DNA of 64,000 nt from Vibrio hyugaensis (GCF_002906655.1 NZ_CP025794.1:3100001-3164000), one strand, 5' to 3'; counted from the first letter of the stretch, positions 17,310 to 27,367 are shown. The notes: generated from the letters alone by a model not told the origin. Program-made: numbers and translations.

Positions 17310-18776
17310 ATGCAAGGTTTGGCAAAGCTGCTTGTAATTGATGACGATGCACCAAGTCGTTTAAATATAAGCAATATATTGGAATTTGTTGGAGAAAGTT
17401 GCGAAGCGGTCAGTTCTGATCAGCTAGGCGATATAGACTGGTCTAGCGTGTGGTCAGGTTGCATTGTTGGCAACATCTCTGCGGGTAGTGCCGCGACAAA
17501 GGTGATGGCTCACCTTAATGAAGCTTACCATATCCCACTTCTTGTCTTGGGCTCATTTCCACTGCCTGTTGATGACTTGCCAAACTTCGTCGGAGAGTTA
17601 GAGCAGCCGCTTAACTATCCGCAACTTAGCGAAGCTCTGCGTCACTGCAAAGATTTCCTTGGTCGTAAGGGTGTTAACGTTGTTGCAAGCGCACGCAAAA
17701 ATACTCTTTTCCGTAGCCTTGTAGGCCAAAGCCGTGGCATTCAAGAAGTTCGTCATTTGATTGAACAAGTTTCTAATACTGAAGCAAACGTCCTGATCTT
17801 GGGTGAATCTGGCACGGGTAAAGAAGTTGTCGCACGTAATATTCATTACCATTCTGCTTACCGTAATGGCCCGTTTGTGCCAATTAACTGTGGCGCAATC
17901 CCGCCAGAGCTGTTGGAAAGTGAACTGTTTGGTCATGAGAAAGGTGCTTTCACGGGGGCATTGACCTCGCGTAAAGGCCGATTCGAATTGGCTGAAGGTG
18001 GTACGATCTTCCTTGATGAAATTGGCGATATGCCAATGTCGATGCAAGTGAAGTTGCTGCGCGTTCTACAAGAGCGTTGTTTTGAACGTGTAGGTGGTAA
18101 CACCACGATTAAAGTAAACGTTCGTGTTGTAGCAGCAACGCACCGCAACCTAGAGAACATGATCGATGATGGCACATTCCGTGAAGATCTGTTCTACCGC
18201 CTCAATGTATTCCCAATCGAGATGCCGGCGCTGAAAGCACGTAAGCAAGATATTCCATTGCTACTGCAAGAATTGATGACGCGTTTGGAAGCCGAAGGTG
18301 GGCAACCAATTTGCTTTACGCCTCGTGCAATTAACTCCTTAATGGAACACAACTGGCCGGGTAACGTTCGCGAGCTTGCGAACCTTGTTGAACGCATGAT
18401 TATTCTGTACCCGAACAGTTTGGTCGACGTAAACCATCTGCCAACCAAGTACCGTTACAGTGATATTCCTGAGTTCCAACCAGAAGGTAACCCGTTTACT
18501 TCGGTTGAAGAACAAGAGCGTGACGTGTTCCAAGATATCTTCTCTGAGAACTTCAGTTTTGAAGATCAAAGCGATCTGGACCACAACATGAATGCGCCTC
18601 AAGCACTGCCGCCAGAAGGCGTGAACTTGAAAGAGCTATTAGCCGATATGGAAGTCAATATGATCAGCCAAGCGTTAGAAGCGCAAGGTGGTGTGGTTGC
18701 ACGAGCAGCAGATATGCTTGGAATGCGACGCACGACTTTGGTTGAGAAAATGCGTAAATACAACCTACAACGATAG
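17310..18776 (+). CDS. flrA: Sigma-54-dependent flagellar master regulator FlrA (FlaK)
   Basis: A 488-residue enhancer-binding protein at the top of the Vibrio polar flagellar cascade. It has a divergent receiver-like N-terminal domain ([14 protein letters not shown]), a central AAA+ domain with Walker A GESGTGKE (165-172) and the sigma-54 contact GAFTGA (212-217), and a C-terminal Fis-type helix-turn-helix ([21 protein letters not shown]). Known role in vibrios and Pseudomonas FleQ: activates flrBC and the early basal-body operons with RpoN; FlhG and c-di-GMP restrain it. Its targets' promoters are visible downstream in this window. Confidence 0.95.
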   Translation: MQGLAKLLVIDDDAPSRLNISNILEFVGESCEAVSSDQLGDIDWSSVWSGCIVGNISAGSAATKVMAHLNEAYHIPLLVLGSFPLPVDDLPNFVGELEQPLNYPQLSEALRHCKDFLGRKGVNVVASARKNTLFRSLVGQSRGIQEVRHLIEQVSNTEANVLILGESGTGKEVVARNIHYHSAYRNGPFVPINCGAIPPELLESELFGHEKGAFTGALTSRKGRFELAEGGTIFLDEIGDMPMSMQVKLLRVLQERCFERVGGNTTIKVNVRVVAATHRNLENMIDDGTFREDLFYRLNVFPIEMPALKARKQDIPLLLQELMTRLEAEGGQPICFTPRAINSLMEHNWPGNVRELANLVERMIILYPNSLVDVNHLPTKYRYSDIPEFQPEGNPFTSVEEQERDVFQDIFSENFSFEDQSDLDHNMNAPQALPPEGVNLKELLADMEVNMISQALEAQGGVVARAADMLGMRRTTLVEKMRKYNLQR

Positions 18777-18895
18777 GTAAAGTCTGACGTTCATACGGTT
18801 AAACTCTGAACGTTTTGTTATCTTTTCTGACAATAAAACCGCACTTTTCTTAGTGTCAACTTCTTGTCGATAACATAACGCTATGATAAATATAG

Positions 18896-18934
18896 AAAAC
18901 AGCTTGGTATGCTAATTGCTTACCAAGCTGTTTT
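18896..18934 (+). repeat. Perfect 14-bp inverted repeat between flrA and flrB
   Basis: AAAACAGCTTGGTA (18896-18909) is exactly complementary to TACCAAGCTGTTTT (18921-18934) across an 11-bp loop, ending in Ts. By itself it reads as the flrA terminator. The sigma-54 promoter elements of flrB lie inside it. Confidence 0.8.
18905..18920 (+). promoter_or_regulatory. Sigma-54 promoter of flrBC
   Basis: TGGTATG-CTAA-TTGCT fits the -24/-12 consensus TGGCACG-N4-TTGCW with exact GG and GC spacing. Transcription would start near 18931, about 38 bp before flrB. Known biology: FlrA with RpoN activates flrBC. Confidence 0.75.
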
Positions 18935-18968
18935 AGTATTTAAATGGCGATATTTCGACAGGCAGTGA

Positions 18969-20006
18969 ATGGACAATAACACCAACCAATCCCATTTAGA
19001 CTCAGTAGAGAATCAAGTAGAGCGTTACAAACAAGTTTTGGACGTGATGCCTGCTGGTGTGATCTTGCTCGATACACACGGTGTCGTTCGCGAAGCGAAC
19101 CCAGAAGCACATCGAATTCTAGAGATTCCACTGGTCAACGAGAAATGGTTCAACATCATCCAAGCGGTCTTTGATCCGCGTGAAGATGATGGTCATGAAA
19201 TCTCACTGCGTAATGGACGTAAAGTTCGCTTGGCGATCTCCGCTTCGGCGACGGGACAACTGATTCTGATCACCGACTTGACCGAAACACGCTTGCTGCA
19301 ATCACGCGTGAGTGATTTGCAACGACTGTCCTCCTTAGGTCGCATGGTGGCGTCTTTGGCTCACCAAGTAAGAACGCCGTTATCGAGTGCCATGCTATAT
19401 GCATCAAATTTAGGTGCGCCAAATCTCCCTCCAGCGACAAGAGAGCGATTTCAAAGCAAATTAATGGATCGACTGCACGATTTGGAGAAGCAGGTTAATG
19501 ATATGCTGCTTTTTGCCAAGGGTGGTGATAATAAAGTCATTAAACCATTTAACATTGCTCAGCTTGTTGCGGAATACCAGCCGATGGTGGAAACCGCGCT
19601 GAAGAACAATAACATTGACTACTTCTTAGAAGTGGAAGAAGAACAGACTGAGCTGTTAGGCAATGCTAACGCCATTGCATCCGCACTGAGTAACTTGGTG
19701 ATGAATGCGATTCAGATGTCTGGAAAGGAATCACAAATAGATGTCTTTTTCCGCCCGGTTAACGGTGAACTGCGCATTTCTGTGCAAGACAGCGGGCCGG
19801 GAGTACCAAAAGAACTACAAGCCAAAATTATGGAGCCGTTTTTTACCACGCGTTCTCAAGGAACCGGGTTGGGGCTCGCTGTAGTTCAAATGGTTTGCCG
19901 TGCCCATGACGGTCGATTGGAACTAATTTCAGAGCAGGGCGATGGAGCCTGCTTTACCATGTGCATTCCGCTAGAGCGAGTGCAAGCAGATACTGGAGAA
20001 TCATAA
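18969..20006 (+). CDS. flrB: Flagellar sensor histidine kinase FlrB (FlaL)
   Basis: A 345-residue cytoplasmic histidine kinase without membrane segments. A PAS-like domain occupies about residues 18-105, then the HisKA helix with the phosphorylated His132 (SLAHQVRTPLSS) and the HATPase domain with the N box (NLVMNAIQMSG), G1 (DSGPGVP) and G2 (GTGLGLAVVQM). It phosphorylates FlrC. The last base of its TAA is the first base of the flrC ATG, so the two genes are tightly coupled. Its transcription should depend on the sigma-54 site just upstream. Confidence 0.94.
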   Translation: MDNNTNQSHLDSVENQVERYKQVLDVMPAGVILLDTHGVVREANPEAHRILEIPLVNEKWFNIIQAVFDPREDDGHEISLRNGRKVRLAISASATGQLILITDLTETRLLQSRVSDLQRLSSLGRMVASLAHQVRTPLSSAMLYASNLGAPNLPPATRERFQSKLMDRLHDLEKQVNDMLLFAKGGDNKVIKPFNIAQLVAEYQPMVETALKNNNIDYFLEVEEEQTELLGNANAIASALSNLVMNAIQMSGKESQIDVFFRPVNGELRISVQDSGPGVPKELQAKIMEPFFTTRSQGTGLGLAVVQMVCRAHDGRLELISEQGDGACFTMCIPLERVQADTGES

Positions 20007-21415
20007 TGGCGCAAAGCAAAGTGCTGATCGTAGAAGACGATGAAGGTCTTCGTGAAGCCCTAGTAGATACTCTGGCTCTGGCAGGGTACGAATGGTTAGA
20101 AGCCGATTGTGCAGAAGATGCGTTAGTAAAGCTAAAGTCAAACGCGGTCGACATCGTGGTTTCTGACGTACAAATGGCAGGAATGGGCGGTTTGGCTCTG
20201 CTACGCAATATCAAACAGAATTGGCCGAACTTACCCGTTCTTCTTATGACGGCTTACGCAAACATTGAAGACGCAGTATCAGCAATGAAAGAAGGTGCGA
20301 TTGATTACATGGCGAAGCCATTTGCACCAGAAGTACTGCTGAACATGGTGAGCCGTTACGCACCAATTAAGAGTGATGATAACGGTGACGCGGTCGTGGC
20401 GGACGAGAAAAGTCTGCGCCTATTGGCTTTGGCTGACAAAGTCGCGCGCACCGATGCAAACGTGATGATCTTGGGCCCAAGTGGCTCCGGTAAAGAAGTG
20501 ATGTCCCGTTACATCCACAATGCGTCTAATCGCAAAGATGGCCCTTTTGTCGCAATCAACTGTGCGGCAATCCCAGACAACATGCTTGAAGCGACGTTGT
20601 TCGGCTACGAGAAAGGCGCGTTTACCGGTGCGGTTCAAGCGTGTCCGGGTAAGTTTGAGCAAGCACAAGGCGGTACGATTTTGCTGGATGAAATCAGTGA
20701 AATGGACTTGAGCTTACAAGCGAAACTGCTGCGTGTTTTACAAGAGCGAGAAGTGGAGCGTTTGGGTAGCCGCAAGAGCATCAAGCTCGATGTGCGTGTT
20801 CTTGCCACTAGTAACCGTGACCTCAAGCAGTACGTCTCAGAGGGTAACTTCCGTGAAGACTTGTACTACCGCTTGAACGTATTCCCAATTTCATGGCCGG
20901 CACTTTGTGAACGTAAGGGGGATATTGCGCCACTTGCAACGCATCTTGCTGAACGTCATTGCAGCAAAATGGGCATGCCAGTACCTAAGTTCTCACCAGT
21001 TGCATTAGATAAACTGCTTCAATATCCATGGCCGGGTAACGTTCGTGAGTTGGATAACGTGGTTCAGCGAGCACTCATTTTGAGCGAAAACGGTGACATC
21101 GATGCAGAACACATTTTGTTGGAAGGTGTAGATTGGCAAGATGCAAGCAGCCTGCAATCTGTTGTGCAAAATGCTGAGGTTTTGGTTCCCGATGTTAAGC
21201 CTGTTGCGCAAGTGGATCCGATCAACCGTGTTGCCGCTGGTGGTGAAGGCCTTGGTGGTGAACTGCGTGACCAAGAGTACGCGATCATTTTGGAAACCTT
21301 AATCGAATGTAACGGCCGCCGCAAAGAGATGGCAGAGAAATTAGGTATTAGTCCACGTACTCTGCGTTACAAACTCGCCAAAATGCGTGACGCTGGTATC
21401 GATATTCCTGCTTAG
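20006..21415 (+). CDS. flrC: Sigma-54-dependent response regulator FlrC (FlaM)
   Basis: A 469-residue NtrC-type regulator that activates class III flagellar genes (basal body, hook, some flagellin). Domains in order: receiver with phosphorylation site Asp54 (IVVSDVQMAGM), AAA+ ATPase with Walker A GPSGSGKE and the GAFTGA loop ([10 protein letters not shown]), and a C-terminal helix-turn-helix (RKEMAEKLGISPRTLRYKL). The true start is the ATG at 20006, which overlaps the flrB stop and follows CTGGAGAA; the open frame runs upstream inside flrB but that part is not homologous. Confidence 0.95.
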   Translation: MAQSKVLIVEDDEGLREALVDTLALAGYEWLEADCAEDALVKLKSNAVDIVVSDVQMAGMGGLALLRNIKQNWPNLPVLLMTAYANIEDAVSAMKEGAIDYMAKPFAPEVLLNMVSRYAPIKSDDNGDAVVADEKSLRLLALADKVARTDANVMILGPSGSGKEVMSRYIHNASNRKDGPFVAINCAAIPDNMLEATLFGYEKGAFTGAVQACPGKFEQAQGGTILLDEISEMDLSLQAKLLRVLQEREVERLGSRKSIKLDVRVLATSNRDLKQYVSEGNFREDLYYRLNVFPISWPALCERKGDIAPLATHLAERHCSKMGMPVPKFSPVALDKLLQYPWPGNVRELDNVVQRALILSENGDIDAEHILLEGVDWQDASSLQSVVQNAEVLVPDVKPVAQVDPINRVAAGGEGLGGELRDQEYAIILETLIECNGRRKEMAEKLGISPRTLRYKLAKMRDAGIDIPA

Positions 21416-21473
21416 TACTCACATCAATAGCCATAGGACAAAAGTGTGGGTACACTACGGCACTATTGTCTTA

Positions 21474-21489
21474 TGGCACAGTAATTGCT
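21474..21489 (+). promoter_or_regulatory. Sigma-54 promoter of the fliE operon
   Basis: TGGCACA-GTAA-TTGCT is an essentially perfect -24/-12 site, 52 bp before fliE. Confidence 0.9.
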
Positions 21490-21541
21490 GTGTCAATAAT
21501 CAGTTTTAGTTAATAGTCAAACTTTTGGCTTAGAGGTGACA

Positions 21542-21853
21542 ATGAAAGTTGATGGTATTCAAGCACAAATGCGCGCCATGATGGTGGAAGCGACCAACAC
21601 CGCTCCCGTTGCAACTGGTGCGAAAGTAGGGGCGGATTTTGGCGATCTCCTCACTAAAGCCATCAATAACGTTAACTCACTTCAAAAAACATCCGGCGAC
21701 CTGCAAACGCGTTTCGATCGTGGTGACGCTGATGTTTCCCTTTCTGACGTTATGATTGCTCGTAACAAGTCCAGTGTTGCATTTGATGCCACTGTACAAA
21801 TCCGCAATAAGCTCGTTGAGTCCTATAAGGATCTCATGAACATGCCAGTGTAA
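21542..21853 (+). CDS. fliE: Flagellar hook-basal body protein FliE
   Basis: A 103-residue FliE, the small protein joining the MS ring to the proximal rod and an early export substrate. The conserved C-terminal half (FGDLLTKAINNVNSLQKTSGDLQTRFDRGDADVSLSDVMIARNKSSVAFDAT, here in part) is typical. I chose the ATG at 21542 behind AGAGGTG; a GTG two codons earlier overlaps the ribosome site. It is the first gene after a near-perfect sigma-54 promoter and heads fliEFGHIJ. Confidence 0.94.
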   Translation: MKVDGIQAQMRAMMVEATNTAPVATGAKVGADFGDLLTKAINNVNSLQKTSGDLQTRFDRGDADVSLSDVMIARNKSSVAFDATVQIRNKLVESYKDLMNMPV

Positions 21854-21867
21854 TTTAGGTAATAAGT

Positions 21868-23610
21868 GTGGCAGACAAGTCTACAGATTTAACCGTCACC
21901 GATGGCGGCGCAGATGGTGCACTGATCGCTGGCTCAGATTTGGATGTGGATAGCCAAAACCCAGATCTTGAAGAGCGCAGTGCGTCAAAATTCGATATGG
22001 CAGTAGGTGACCTCGATTTACTTCGACAGGTTGTGCTTGTGCTGTCTATCTCTATCTGTGTTGCGTTAATTGTGATGCTGTTCTTCTGGGTGAAAGAGCC
22101 GGAAATGCGTCCTCTAGGTGCGTATGAAACCGAAGAACTGATCCCTGTGCTGGATTATCTTGATCAGCAAAAAATCAACTACAAGCTTGATGGCAATACG
22201 ATCTCGGTTGAGTCGAGTGATTACAACTCGATCAAACTCGGCATGGTGCGCTCAGGTGTGAACCAAGCGACTGAGGCGGGTGATGATATTCTGCTGCAAG
22301 ACATGGGCTTTGGTGTATCACAACGTTTGGAGCAAGAACGTTTGAAGCTCAGCCGTGAGCGTCAACTTGCGCAAGCGATTGAAGAGATGAAGCAAGTGCG
22401 TAAAGCTCGTGTGCTTCTTGCTTTGCCAAAACACAGTGTGTTCGTACGTCACAACCAAGAAGCGTCTGCTTCGGTATTTTTGACGCTCTCTACTGGTACA
22501 AGCCTTAAGCAACAAGAAGTTGACTCCATCGTAGACATGGTGGCGAGTGCTGTTCCCGGCATGAAGACGTCACGTATTACGGTGACCGATCAACACGGTC
22601 GTCTATTGAGCTCAGGCTCACAAGATCCTGCCTCTGCGGCTCGTCGTAAAGAGCAAGAACTTGAACGCAGCCAAGAACAAGCACTGCGAGAAAAAATTGA
22701 TTCCGTTCTGCTGCCAATACTAGGTTTTGGTAACTACACCGCGCAAGTAGACATCCAAATGGATTTCAGTGCGGTAGAGCAGACTCGCAAACGTTTCGAT
22801 CCAAATACACCAGCGACACGAAGCGAATACGCACTCGAAGATTACAACAACGGTAACATGGTGGCAGGCATTCCTGGCGCTTTGAGCAACCAACCGCCGG
22901 CGGACGCGTCTATCCCACAAGACGTCGCGCAGATGAAAGATGGCTCAATTACCGGCCAAGGCTCGGTGCGTAAAGAATCAACGCGCAACTTTGAACTCGA
23001 TACCACCATCAGTCACGAACGTAAACAGACTGGTACGTTGGCACGCCAAACCGTTTCTGTAGCTATCAAAGACCGTCGCAGCGTGAATCCAGACACGGGT
23101 GAAGTGACCTACTCCCCAATGTCAGAATCTGAAATTAATGCCATTCGCCAAGTGCTGATCGGCACCGTCGGTTTTGACCAAAATCGTGGTGACTTACTCA
23201 ACGTGTTAAGCGTGAAGTTTGCGGAGCCTGAACTTGAGCAAATGGTCGATCCACCGATTTGGGAGCATCCAAACTTCAATGATTGGGTTCGTTGGTTCGC
23301 AAGTGCGTTGGTCATCATCGTGGTTATCTTGGTCCTGGTGCGACCTGCAATGAAGAAGCTGCTCAACCCAGCGAGCAACGACGAAGACGAAATGTATGGA
23401 CCAGATGGTTTGCCAATTGGTGCGGATGGCGAAACCAGCCTAATTGGTAGCGACATCGAAAGCGGAGAACTGTTTGAGTTTGGCTCAAGCATTGATTTGC
23501 CTAACCTTCACAAAGATGAAGATGTACTGAAAGCGGTTCGCGCTCTGGTTGCAAACGAGCCTGAACTCGCTGCTCAAGTTGTGAAAAATTGGATGAATGA
23601 CAATGGCTAA
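21868..23610 (+). CDS. fliF: Flagellar MS-ring protein FliF
   Basis: A 580-residue MS-ring protein anchored by two transmembrane segments (about 52-72, VVLVLSISICVALIVMLFFW, and about 474-492, SALVIIVVILVLVRP), with the ring-building motifs between them (KEPEMRPLG..., SVFVRHNQEASASVFLTL). The C-terminal cytoplasmic tail (ANEPELAAQVVKNWMNDN) is the FliG-binding segment. The frame starts with GTG at 21868, 14 bp after fliE. An extra acidic N-terminal stretch of about 45 residues precedes the first membrane segment, as in other vibrios. The 3' end overlaps the fliG start. Confidence 0.95.
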   Translation: MADKSTDLTVTDGGADGALIAGSDLDVDSQNPDLEERSASKFDMAVGDLDLLRQVVLVLSISICVALIVMLFFWVKEPEMRPLGAYETEELIPVLDYLDQQKINYKLDGNTISVESSDYNSIKLGMVRSGVNQATEAGDDILLQDMGFGVSQRLEQERLKLSRERQLAQAIEEMKQVRKARVLLALPKHSVFVRHNQEASASVFLTLSTGTSLKQQEVDSIVDMVASAVPGMKTSRITVTDQHGRLLSSGSQDPASAARRKEQELERSQEQALREKIDSVLLPILGFGNYTAQVDIQMDFSAVEQTRKRFDPNTPATRSEYALEDYNNGNMVAGIPGALSNQPPADASIPQDVAQMKDGSITGQGSVRKESTRNFELDTTISHERKQTGTLARQTVSVAIKDRRSVNPDTGEVTYSPMSESEINAIRQVLIGTVGFDQNRGDLLNVLSVKFAEPELEQMVDPPIWEHPNFNDWVRWFASALVIIVVILVLVRPAMKKLLNPASNDEDEMYGPDGLPIGADGETSLIGSDIESGELFEFGSSIDLPNLHKDEDVLKAVRALVANEPELAAQVVKNWMNDNG

Positions 23611-24655
23611 CGATATCGTTCCTCAAGATGAAAATGGCGGATTGCCGGTAGAATTTGATGCATCCACCATTACCGGTGAAGAAAAAGCAGCCATTTTGTT
23701 GCTTAGCTTAAATGAGAGCGACGCGGCAGGCATTATTCGCCACCTAGAACCAAAACAGGTTCAGCGTGTGGGTAGTGCAATGGCGAAGGCAAAAGACCTA
23801 AGCCAAGACAAAGTCTCTGCGGTTCACCGAGCGTTTTTGGAAGACATCCAGAAATACACCAACATCGGTATGGGCAGCGAAGACTTCATGCGTAATGCGC
23901 TGGTTGCTGCACTGGGTGAAGACAAAGCGAACAACTTGGTTGACCAAATCCTACTGGGTACGGGCTCGAAAGGTCTGGATTCATTGAAATGGATGGACCC
24001 TCGCCAAGTGGCAAGCATCATTGTCAATGAGCACCCGCAGATCCAAACCATTGTTTTATCTTACTTGGAAGCGGATCAGTCGGCAGAAATTCTTTCTCAG
24101 TTCCCAGAGCGTGTGCGTCTGGACCTGATGATGCGTATTGCCAACCTAGAAGAAGTTCAACCGTCTGCACTGGCAGAGCTGAACGAAATCATGGAGAAAC
24201 AGTTCGCAGGTCAAGCGGGAGCACAAGCGGCGAAGATTGGCGGCCTGAAGGCAGCGGCAGAAATCATGAACTACCTAGACAACAACGTCGAAGGTATCTT
24301 GATGGAACAAATTCGCGACCAAGACGAAGACATGGCGACACAAATCCAAGACCTTATGTTCGTATTCGAGAACTTGGTGGAAGTGGACGACCAAGGTATT
24401 CAGAAATTGCTGCGTGATGTTCCTCAAGACGTTCTGCAACGTGCGCTTAAAGGTGCCGATGATTCTCTACGTGAGAAAGTCTTTAAGAACATGTCTAAGC
24501 GTGCAGCTGAGATGATGCGCGACGATATCGAAGCAATGCCTCCGGTTCGCGTAGCAGACGTAGAAGCGGCGCAGAAAGAAATCTTGGCGATTGCTCGTCG
24601 TATGGCTGACGCTGGCGAAATCATGCTGTCTGGCGGCGCAGACGAATTCTTATAA
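23603..24655 (+). CDS. fliG: Flagellar motor switch protein FliG
   Basis: A 350-residue rotor protein that transmits torque from the stator and binds FliF and FliM. Visible are the N-terminal domain (EEKAAILLLSLNESDAAGIIRHL), the middle EHPQ motif (VNEHPQIQTIVLSYL) and the charged C-terminal torque helix (KGADDSLREKVFKNMSKRAAEMMRDD). I chose the ATG at 23603, 9 bp after GGA; another ATG two codons earlier is possible but too close to that site. It overlaps the fliF stop by 8 bp. Confidence 0.95.
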   Translation: MANDIVPQDENGGLPVEFDASTITGEEKAAILLLSLNESDAAGIIRHLEPKQVQRVGSAMAKAKDLSQDKVSAVHRAFLEDIQKYTNIGMGSEDFMRNALVAALGEDKANNLVDQILLGTGSKGLDSLKWMDPRQVASIIVNEHPQIQTIVLSYLEADQSAEILSQFPERVRLDLMMRIANLEEVQPSALAELNEIMEKQFAGQAGAQAAKIGGLKAAAEIMNYLDNNVEGILMEQIRDQDEDMATQIQDLMFVFENLVEVDDQGIQKLLRDVPQDVLQRALKGADDSLREKVFKNMSKRAAEMMRDDIEAMPPVRVADVEAAQKEILAIARRMADAGEIMLSGGADEFL

Positions 24656-24664
24656 TCCTATCTT

Positions 24665-24690
24665 GTTCCTCCTGCTTATGTGGGAGGAAC
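24665..24690 (+). other. Stem-loop between fliG and fliH
   Basis: GTTCCTCC (24665-24672) and GGAGGAAC (24683-24690) form an 8-bp stem with a 10-nt loop and no T run. It is more likely an RNA stability or processing element in the fliE-J transcript than a terminator. Confidence 0.45.
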
Positions 24691-24757
24691 GCACTTCCAT
24701 AAACAACGCACTTTATTTTCAACATCAATTTCAACATAGACAGATTGTAGGTTAAGC

Positions 24758-25558
24758 ATGGCTGGCGATAGAAAACGTGGATTTATCCGTCCTGATGAAG
24801 ACGATGCGATGATCGAACCGCAGCGCTGGGGTTTGCCTGATTACGGAGAGCCGAAAGCAAAGCAGGCCAAGCAAACTGCGTTTAACTACGATCCGGGTTG
24901 GGTGCCAAACTTTGAAGAGCCAGAGGAAGAGCAAGCGCTTGAGCTGACAGAAGAGCAGATTGAATTGATCAAGCAGGGCGCTTATCAAGAGGGTCTGTAC
25001 CAAGGTCAAGAAGCGGGCTTTAAACAAGGTTACGACAAGGGTAAAGAAGAAGGCATTCAAGCAGGACATGCAGAAGGTCTTGAGCTCGGCAAAGTCGAAG
25101 GTGTGACGGCGGGGCAAGAGTACATTCAGCAGCAAGTAGAAACCTTCATGAACTTGGCAAACCAGTTCGCTCAGCCTTTGGAGCTCATGAACACTCAGGT
25201 TGAAAAGCAGCTGATAGACATGGTGTTGTGCCTAGTTAAAGAAGTCGTGCACGTGGAAGTGCAAACCAATCCTCAAATTATTCTCGATACGGTGAAGCAG
25301 TCTGTAGAAGCGTTGCCTATTTCTGGTCATCCAATCACCTTGCATTTGAACCCCGATGATGTCGCGATCATCCGTTCTGCATATGGTGAAGAAGAGCTCG
25401 ATTGTCGTAACTGGACTTTGGTCTCTGAACCAGCGCTAAACCGTGGCGATGTACAAATCGCAGCGGGTGAATCGAGCATTAACTACCGCATGGAAGAACG
25501 CGTGAAAAGCGTGTTGAACAGCTTTTGTGGTGCAAATCGCCATCAAGGGAGCGAGTAA
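24758..25558 (+). CDS. fliH: Flagellar export ATPase regulator FliH
   Basis: A 266-residue FliH, the peripheral stalk-like partner that inhibits and docks the FliI ATPase. The central part carries the family's GxxxG-rich helix (YQEGLYQGQEAGFKQGYDKGKEEG, about residues 78-110, shown in part), followed by the conserved C-terminal domain (LIDMVLCLVKEVVHVEVQTNP). Length is slightly above the E. coli protein (235). It is separated from fliG by a 102-bp gap with a stem-loop and followed at once by fliI. Confidence 0.93.
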   Translation: MAGDRKRGFIRPDEDDAMIEPQRWGLPDYGEPKAKQAKQTAFNYDPGWVPNFEEPEEEQALELTEEQIELIKQGAYQEGLYQGQEAGFKQGYDKGKEEGIQAGHAEGLELGKVEGVTAGQEYIQQQVETFMNLANQFAQPLELMNTQVEKQLIDMVLCLVKEVVHVEVQTNPQIILDTVKQSVEALPISGHPITLHLNPDDVAIIRSAYGEEELDCRNWTLVSEPALNRGDVQIAAGESSINYRMEERVKSVLNSFCGANRHQGSE

Positions 25559-25561
25559 TCC

Positions 25562-26881
25562 ATGCAAGCCTTGGCCGACCGCTTAAAAAACTACAAAGTT
25601 GAAGGTTTAACCACACGCCCTGTTGCTTCCGGCAAGCTTGTGCGTGTTGTTGGCTTAACTTTGGAAGCGACGGGTTGCCGTGCGCCAATTGGCAGTTTGT
25701 GTTTGGTCGAAACTATGTCCGGTCATATGGAAGCGGAAGTGGTGGGCTTTTCTGGAGACAATCTTTTCTTAATGCCGAGTGAGCAAATCACAGGCATCTT
25801 ACCGGGCGCGAAAGTGACACCTTTAACCAGCGAGGCTGGTCTGCCTGTTGGTATGGAACTGCTAGGTCGCGTGATCGACGGTGTGGGTAACCCACTGGAC
25901 GGTCTTGGTCCGTTTTACACCGAGCAACGCGCTTCGTTCAATGCCGAACCTATTAACCCATTGGCACGTAAACCGATATCCGAACCACTCGACGTCGGCT
26001 TGAAAGCCATCAACGGTTTATTGACGGTCGGTAAAGGTCAGCGTATTGGTCTGTTTGCCGGTTCTGGTGTGGGTAAGTCCGTTACCCTAGGTATGATGAC
26101 GCGCGGCACGACAGCACAAGTGGTTGTGGTTGGTCTGATTGGTGAACGTGGACGCGAAGTAAAAGAATTCATCGAAGAGATTTTGGGTGAAGATGGACGT
26201 CGCCGCTCTGTGGTGGTAGCCGCGCCTGCCGATGCCTCCCCTTTGATGCGTTTGAAGGGTTGCCAAACTGCCCTGACGATTGCCGAATACTTCCGTGACC
26301 AAGGGTTAGATGTTCTTCTATTGATGGATTCACTGACTCGTTTTGCTCAAGCACAGCGCGAAATTGCACTGTCAGTCGGTGAGCCGCCAGCAACCAAAGG
26401 TTATCCACCTTCGGTATTTGCGAAATTACCGGCGTTGGTAGAGCGTGCGGGTAATGGCAGTGATGACCAAGGTTCGATCACCGCTTTCTTTACTGTTTTA
26501 ACCGAGGGTGATGATCTACAAGATCCGATTGCCGATGCGTCACGTGCGATCCTCGATGGCCACATCGTGTTATCCCGAGAAATGGCCGATGCGGGTCACT
26601 ACCCTGCGATTGACGTTGAGAAATCGGTGAGCCGCGTTATGCCGCAAATCACCACCGAAGAACACGTATTGATGTCGAAAGCTGTGCGCCAAGTGCTCTC
26701 CATTTGCCGTAAAAACCAAGACTTGGTGTCGATTGGTGCGTACAAGCCGGGTACTGATCCAGCGATCGATGGTGCGTTTACCCTCAAGCCAAGATTGGAC
26801 GAATACCTACAACAACGTATGAAAGAATCCGTACCATACGATATGTGTGTCAACATGTTGAAAAGCATTTTAGGTGGGTAA
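25562..26881 (+). CDS. fliI: Flagellum-specific export ATPase FliI
   Basis: A 439-residue F1-beta-like ATPase of the flagellar type III export system. Walker A AGSGVGKS (166-173) and Walker [19 protein letters not shown] are clear, as is the [10 protein letters not shown] element. It works as a hexamer with FliH and FliJ at the base of the export gate. It starts 3 bp after fliH, and fliJ follows after 6 bp. Confidence 0.96.
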   Translation: MQALADRLKNYKVEGLTTRPVASGKLVRVVGLTLEATGCRAPIGSLCLVETMSGHMEAEVVGFSGDNLFLMPSEQITGILPGAKVTPLTSEAGLPVGMELLGRVIDGVGNPLDGLGPFYTEQRASFNAEPINPLARKPISEPLDVGLKAINGLLTVGKGQRIGLFAGSGVGKSVTLGMMTRGTTAQVVVVGLIGERGREVKEFIEEILGEDGRRRSVVVAAPADASPLMRLKGCQTALTIAEYFRDQGLDVLLLMDSLTRFAQAQREIALSVGEPPATKGYPPSVFAKLPALVERAGNGSDDQGSITAFFTVLTEGDDLQDPIADASRAILDGHIVLSREMADAGHYPAIDVEKSVSRVMPQITTEEHVLMSKAVRQVLSICRKNQDLVSIGAYKPGTDPAIDGAFTLKPRLDEYLQQRMKESVPYDMCVNMLKSILGG

Positions 26882-26887
26882 TAGCGC

Positions 26888-27331
26888 ATGAATAACGCGA
26901 TGGAATTCCTACTTGATCAAGCGAAAGAGCGTGAAGACCAAGCGGTGTTGGCACTGAACAAAGCACGCTCAGAGCTTGAAGACTACTACCGCCAAGTCGA
27001 ACAGATTGAAAAGTACCGTTTAGATTACTGCCAACAGTTAGTCGATCGCGGTATGGCAGGTCTGACGGCCAGTCAATATGGTCACTTAAACCGATTCTTA
27101 ACCCAACTTGATGAGACTCTATCCAAGCAAAAGCAAGCGGAAAACCACTTCAAAGAGCAAGTCGTTAACTGCCAAGACTATTGGCTAAACATGCGTAAAG
27201 AGCGAATGTCTTATGAGTGGATGATTGATAAGCGTGAGAAAGAAAAGCAAATTGCGGAAGCTAAGCGAGAGCAAAAGCAAATGGATGAATTCTCCACTTT
27301 ACTGTATAGCCGAAAACCGCAACGTTTTTAA
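26888..27331 (+). CDS. fliJ: Flagellar export chaperone/stalk protein FliJ
   Basis: A 147-residue protein predicted to be a long antiparallel coiled coil (LLDQAKEREDQAVLALNKA at the start; KREKEKQIAEAKREQKQMDE near the end), the usual FliJ fold and length. FliJ inserts into the FliI hexamer like F1-gamma and contacts FlhA. It is the last forward-strand gene before the reverse-strand NIPSNAP gene, so the fliE transcript probably ends here. I see no strong terminator in the 36-bp gap. Confidence 0.92.
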   Translation: MNNAMEFLLDQAKEREDQAVLALNKARSELEDYYRQVEQIEKYRLDYCQQLVDRGMAGLTASQYGHLNRFLTQLDETLSKQKQAENHFKEQVVNCQDYWLNMRKERMSYEWMIDKREKEKQIAEAKREQKQMDEFSTLLYSRKPQRF

Positions 27332-27367
27332 GCGTCTCTAGTCGCTATGTAGTATTGTTTTTGTTGG

